Source: Auanema rhodensis
Lineage: Eukaryota > Nematoda > Chromadorea > Rhabditida > Rhabditidae
NCBI GenBank assembly: GCA_964057225.1
Contig: OZ059894.1
Coordinates: 15,530,476 to 15,594,475, forward strand
DNA length: 64,000 nt
Reading direction: 5' to 3'
The notes beneath the pieces were generated by a model. It had not been told where the DNA came from, searched no databases, and was given only the letters and a program-made list of their open reading frames with translations. Made by a program: the position numbers and the translations under genes. Of this stretch, positions 59,309 to 64,000 are shown piece by piece. Numbering within the stretch: position 1 is the first letter of the stretch; every line of letters begins with the position of its first letter.

Positions 59309-60863
59309 TCTTACTATTATATCCTGAAGATTATTCCATTTTATTTTAAAAAAGAACTAATAAAATGAAAATTTGTAATAAAAATATTGTTTAAAATATT
59401 GTGAAATTCACATGAAAGCCTGAGAAAAATAACGTTGTCACAATACGTACGCGAATTTGAATAGTTTATTCAAGGCTACAGTACCTAATTGTTATTTGAA
59501 TATGCATATCATAATCTAACCCTATGGCACATACTGAATTCAAATAATGTCTAAGAGTAAAGAAAGCCAATAATAATTCAAGATATTAAAAATTAATTTT
59601 TATTAATTTTCGATCTATACCTTTTTAGTATGCATTTAATAAATATTGAATAGAACATCTAGATGAAAAACTATTTTTAGAGCAGACTATGTAATTATTG
59701 CATTTTTTCTAATATTCTGATATATACTTATATATGTTATACATACTCTACATTAGTTAATTTTAAATTTTAATCACCAGTAGACTGGTTGCATTCATTC
59801 CGAAAAAAATTATAATAACTTTTCATACACAACTGAATTCCTTATTATATGTCAAAAAAGTATGACAGTACCAAACTATATTATTTTTATGAATATTTAA
59901 AGATCACTGTTTTGATCAGAAATGGCGGGAATCTTAAAAGCGGGATAAAAAATATCTGACTGATAGTCTTCCCATTACCAGTTAATCCATTGTGTTTTTA
60001 GCATTCTACTTCTTCTTTTAGTGTTCGGTGAAAAGGTGAGTGTTTTTTATATTTATTATAATTTTTTATTTCTTTTCCTCTTTCAATTCACGTTATTTCA
60101 TAGTATTTATTCCTTCCTTTGATCATATCATGTCTGATTTTTTGGAAGAGAATTGGATATTATGGAAGTCATACTAAGCCTAAGCTCTCCGTTTCGGAGA
60201 TCGAACATTTCTGTGTTTGTACTGTTATAGAATTTATTTCTATTAACAGAAGGGCAAGCGCCTAGTTAACGTGAACATTGTGAACGGAAGATTCTGGCAT
60301 TTTCAAGCATTGTTGTTCTCTGTTTTACAGGTTCATCATTCGGTTCATGCCTGGAATGTTCCATTTTAAATGGCACAATGTTATTTGAAAGAGGTTAAAT
60401 TACCAGTGGGACTATTGCTCACGAAGATTTAAATCTCTTTGTCATCAAGTGGCGACATGATCCCCACCACAATCAATTGTTTAAATATATATTAGTTATA
60501 TTAGTATTTAAGGTTCCTGGTTGCAATCGAGTTTGGTTGGGTTCGCTTTGCTTTGGAAAATCTTGTTGTTCCAATATTTTAAAATTTTCTTATTATATAT
60601 AGATGTCAAATGTTTAATAAATATTTAAATTAAATGTGTAATGATCAGTTTTATATTATGAACAAACAATGAAGCCTGTTATAGCCTGTCTTATTAGACG
60701 GTTCAAAGGGATTGCAGTGGTAATGGTTGCCATAGTAACTGATGTTTATATGTTCAATGCTCCGATCAACTATTGTCTCCAACCATATATTGATTTAAAA
60801 CGTTATTTATATTTATTTTTTAAACTTGTTTTATTGTTTTTAAAAATATATATTTTAAGCTGA
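59309..60863. promoter_or_regulatory. Bidirectional promoter region with E2F-type sites
   Basis: 1.55 kb between divergent starts. At 59933-59948 lie TGGCGGGAA and AGCGGGA, which fit the E2F/DP consensus. Less AT-rich blocks at 60010-60040 and 60300-60480 (CATTCGGTTCATGCCTGG, AGTGGCGACATGATCCCCAC) could be non-coding first exons. No protein gene called; the frame 60669-60863 has no domain. Confidence 0.45.
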
Positions 60864-62461
60864 ATGAGTGATGCTGACAGCGATATGTTGGGCCATTGCC
60901 AGCAATCAACTGATTATAGGAAAAATAAATTTTATACGAAAGAACCAATAAGGAATCTAAGAAATACTCGACAAAGAGAAACTCGGTTTCTTATTTATGA
61001 TGAAGAATTTCAAAATAAGCTGAAATCATTTCGGGAAAACTTTGGTAGAATGAAATCTAAACATCGCAAAACTTTGGAAGACATATCTCTGAAAATCGTT
61101 ACGCTTGAAAGACGTTTAAACAATGCAAAAGCAGCAAGAGTAAGTATATTTATATTTCGCTTTACTTAAATGTTTGCTAATAATTTTTAACCTAAAATTC
61201 TGTTTAGGATGCATATATTGATTTTTTACAAATGAAATATCCATTATGGAAACCAGTACTTTCATCATATGCTGGTCCTCCTCGTACTGATGTGGTGGTA
61301 AAATTAATAAAAACATATTTGTATATCATATAATCTTTAGATTGAAGATAAAACTCAAGAACCTTTGAATGCCATATGGGAAGCACATATGAATAGAAAA
61401 ACACCACAAGATGTCAGGTATATCTTAAGCGTAAAATTTCTTGTTAAATATTTTTATGCAGCTTAACGGATCCTATGAACTCATATGCTCAGACAAGAGA
61501 ACAAGTTCGAGAATTACGAAATCAAATGCGTGAATTACAAGCTCGAGTTTCTCAACCTCTATATTATAATGGTCCGAGGATGTTTCCCCAACATTGTTAG
61601 TTTAAGATAGACATAGATTGCTGTAACTTTTTGTTTAGATCCTAGTGAGCACTATATAAGTAATACTCGTTCAATGATGCAAAATATGAACTTGAATGAT
61701 TCTCATATTCCTAGGCCACATCATAACTTATTTTCTTCTGATCAGTTAACTGCCCAATATGCTCAACAACGAGATCATCTTCTACAAGGCTTGTAAACAA
61801 TTATAGCTTTTTCTAATTGTCTCTTTCAGAAGTTAATCGCTTACAAAATGCTTACGATGCTGTGAAAAATGGAACCCAAGAAACACCGTCCACACCGAAA
61901 ACTGAGATAGTGGCGCAAGAACCAGCAGTAACAGAACCACCAAATTTCAAGCCTGTTGAACCTGCTCATCAGGAAATTGTTCAAGAAAGAAGGATAGTTT
62001 TCAATACAGAACCTTCTGTACAGCCTGAACCAGTTATGAAACCTTCCACAACTCTTGAGAAACGTTCAAGTATAGGTATTGTTTTTTTACATTCTTCCAT
62101 GAAATTAGTATTGTAGAATCTAATCAACAAGATCGAAAAAGCTCTCAAGTTATGAATATTCTAAATAATAAAAATGAAACAAGTGATAGTGAAGATGATA
62201 TTGAAAAACAGAACGTGACCACCAAGAACATGAAGTCATCTGGCTTGCAATCTGTCATTCAACAATCGAAGTAAGCATTTCGTACAATTTTTTACTTTCC
62301 TGTCAATCTTTTGAAATAGGTCAAAGACGACTACAAACAGTGGCTCACTCTCTATGTACTTGAAGAAAATAGCGGATAATGATAGTTCTAGCAGTGAAGA
62401 TATATTTTCACCCGTGAAGAAAATGGGTGGAATTGATAGTGATTCAGATTTTTTCGGTTAA
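60864..62461 (+). CDS. Unrecognised coiled-coil protein with acidic DSDFFG end
   Basis: ATG at 60864, four bases behind an AAG acceptor-like site; TAA at 62459-62461. Not recognised. Order: short polar start (MSDADSDMLGHCQQ), a basic segment (EPIRNLRNTRQRETRFLIYD), a coiled coil (KSKHRKTLEDISLKIVTLER), a conserved-looking stretch (FLQMKYPLWKPVLSSYAGPP), a second coil (REQVRELRNQMRELQARV), a Met/His/Asn-rich part, a Pro/Glu-rich linker, and Ser/Asp-rich acidic clusters (SEDDIEK, DNDSSSSEDIFSP) ending GGIDSDSDFFG. The acidic aromatic C-terminus is the kind of short motif that docks onto a partner. Eight or so exons with short introns. Followed 300 bp later by USP39 in the same direction, so the two may form an operon. 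Confidence 0.75.
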
Positions 62462-62761
62462 TTCTTTGAAAATTGTTCAAAAGAAAAACTTTTTATTTGC
62501 ATAATTATAATTATATGTATATGTGAATTTGATATTAGCTTTCTTAATTATTAATAAACTTTTAAACAAGAATTTCTAGTAAACAAGTCTTATTTCGTGT
62601 TACAAACGAAAACATGACCCAATGACAAATATAAACAGACCTTTAGTGTATTCGAAAAGTAAAGAGACTAAACTTGATAGTTTGGTATAATAATTAACAC
62701 ATTTTGCGTAAATATTTGTTGTATCGTAGAATTAATTTATGTTCTCACTTCAGAATTAAAT

Positions 62762-64000
62762 ATGGGAGAAATCGAGGATGCAAACTTATCAGCTCATACT
62801 GATACAGCATCGGTTGTTGAGGACAAAGAAAAACTAGTGGAAGATGAGAACGCTAGGAAAAGAGATAGATCTCAAGGTACATTGCTTTTAATAATCACAT
62901 TGTTCTCAATTATGTCTTAGCTATCAACTCCTGTTTTTAGCGGAAAAATCTCCTTCTCCAGTGGCAAAAAGAACTCGCCGTGAAAAAGAAGACAAAAAAG
63001 GTAGCATTTTTTTTCTAAAACTAGTATAATCTATTACATCTTAAAAATTATAGACGATAAAAAATCAAGTAGAGAGGATAAAGACCGAAAAGACAAAAAG
63101 GATGATAAAAAAGAAAGTGATAAAAAGTCTAAGGATCGTCGGTCACATAGAGGACGATCTCGTTCAAAATCAAGGTTTTTTAACTTTATATTTTTTAAAC
63201 ATTTTGAATTATTGAGTTGTTTGAAACTATATTTGAAGTTAATACTTTAGGAGTCGATCTCCTTCAAAACGAAGCAAAAAGGAGAAAAAAGAAGACACAG
63301 ATGAAGAGGGAGAGTTAAAAGAACCTGTAAAACCAAAAGTTCTTTCGGCCCGTGAATTGGAACGTCAACGACTGATTGAAGAGGAAATAGCTGTATGTCT
63401 GAATTAGGGAACTGGATATAATGATTCAATCTAATTGTAGAAAGAAAAGGAAGAGGAAGCTGACGAACCTGTATGGTCCATGAAAAGAGCTCAAGAAGAA
63501 AAGCCAAGCAGAGCATGTCCATATTTAGATACTATTGATAGGTTAGTTCTACCCTTTTGTTCAAAATATTCATTTTCCTGCGTAACAGGTCAGTATTGGA
63601 TTTTGATTTTGAAAAATTATGCTCTGTTTCTCTATCTCATTTGAATGTATATGCTTGTTTGATTTGTGGAAAATATTTCCAGGTAAGGTTAGTTATTTCA
63701 AGCAGTTTATTATATTTTTATTTAGGGCCGTGGTACTAATACTCATGCTTACACCCATTCTTTGGATACAGATCATCGTGTGTTCATGAATTTGCAAACT
63801 CTAAAGTTCTATTGCCTTCCGGATAACTATGAGGTTCAAGATCCGTCTCTTGATGATATCAAAGTAAGACATATGATAGATTTTATAAGTTTCAACTTGT
63901 GTTTATAGTATGTTTTACAACCAACTTATACTAAAAGTCTGATTGCTAGTCTTGATAAACAAACTCGAATGGCCAGAGCTTATGATGATAGTACTTACTA
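62762..64000 (+). CDS. USP39: U4/U6.U5 tri-snRNP protein USP39 (partial, runs off the window)
   Basis: ATG at 62762, eight bases behind CTCACTTCAG. N-terminal low-complexity RS/KE region (KKSSREDKDRKDKKDDKKES, RGRSRSKSRSRSPSKRSKKE), then ARELERQRLIEEEIAKEKEE and the conserved ACPYLDTIDRSVLDFDFEKL. The UBP-type zinc finger follows: LNVYACLICGKYFQGRGTNT, HAYTHSLDTDHRVFMNLQTL, KFYCLPDNYEV. The window ends inside YTKSLIASLDKQTRMARAYD, just before the inactive ubiquitin-hydrolase-like domain. USP39/Sad1 is a catalytically dead USP needed for tri-snRNP integrity and splicing. Probably downstream partner in a two-gene operon. Confidence 0.93.

Noticed and set aside
60393-60404. GGTTAAATTACC, resembling the start of SL1 RNA
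   Set aside because: Differs from the SL1 sequence, no GT donor or Sm site follows at the right distance.

Overview
The window reads as nuclear DNA of an AT-rich, non-Caenorhabditis-like nematode. Evidence: many short introns (mostly 40-60 nt, GT-AG, acceptors ending TTTCAG, TTAG or sometimes AAG), the 3' end of an flp-6 neuropeptide gene (KSAYMRFamide), a glutamate-gated chloride channel of the ivermectin-receptor class, and a tight same-strand gene cluster in which every ATG sits just behind a splice-acceptor-like AG, the layout of an operon resolved by spliced-leader trans-splicing. No transposon, CRISPR, rRNA or convincing tRNA was seen. All calls come from reading the sequence; no search was run.

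Layout. 1-241 (+): last exons of flp-6. 0.63-11.5 kb (-): six genes with 166-264 bp gaps, transcribed leftwards: a new acidic coiled-coil protein, NAA35 (NatC), MRPS2, MRPL4, the Mps1/TTK spindle-checkpoint kinase and INTS12 (Integrator). 13.2-18.0 kb (+): GluCl-type channel. 18.5-19.5 kb (-): small secreted-domain/mucin/TM protein. 19.5-27.6 kb: gene-poor, with a possible let-7-seed hairpin near 21.7 kb and GC-richer islands upstream of an NK2-class homeobox gene (27.6-28.8 kb, +). 29.5-31.25 kb (-): YY1-like zinc-finger factor, divergent from SEL-10/FBXW7 (32.0-34.4 kb, +), followed by the CCA-adding enzyme TRNT1 (34.9-37.05 kb, +). 37.05-47.97 kb: a gene desert marked by polypurine/polypyrimidine islands, two perfect CRE palindromes and a 24-bp perfect palindrome. 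48.0-49.5 kb (+): GPI-anchored quiver/Ly6-type protein. 52.1-53.0 kb (+): linker histone H1. 53.6-55.7 kb (-): SGNH/GDSL hydrolase. 57.6-59.3 kb (-): unrecognised, probably nuclear protein. 60.9-62.5 kb (+): unrecognised coiled-coil protein, then USP39 (62.8 kb to the window end, truncated by the edge).

Taken together, the 0.6-11.5 kb cluster couples housekeeping functions (N-terminal acetylation, mitochondrial translation, snRNA processing) with a mitotic kinase in one probable transcription unit. Neuronal and developmental genes (flp-6, GluCl, NK2 homeobox, quiver-like) are the ones flanked by large non-coding stretches, which suggests those stretches are regulatory. Exon boundaries were placed by reading frame and splice signals and may be off in places, mostly at gene ends.
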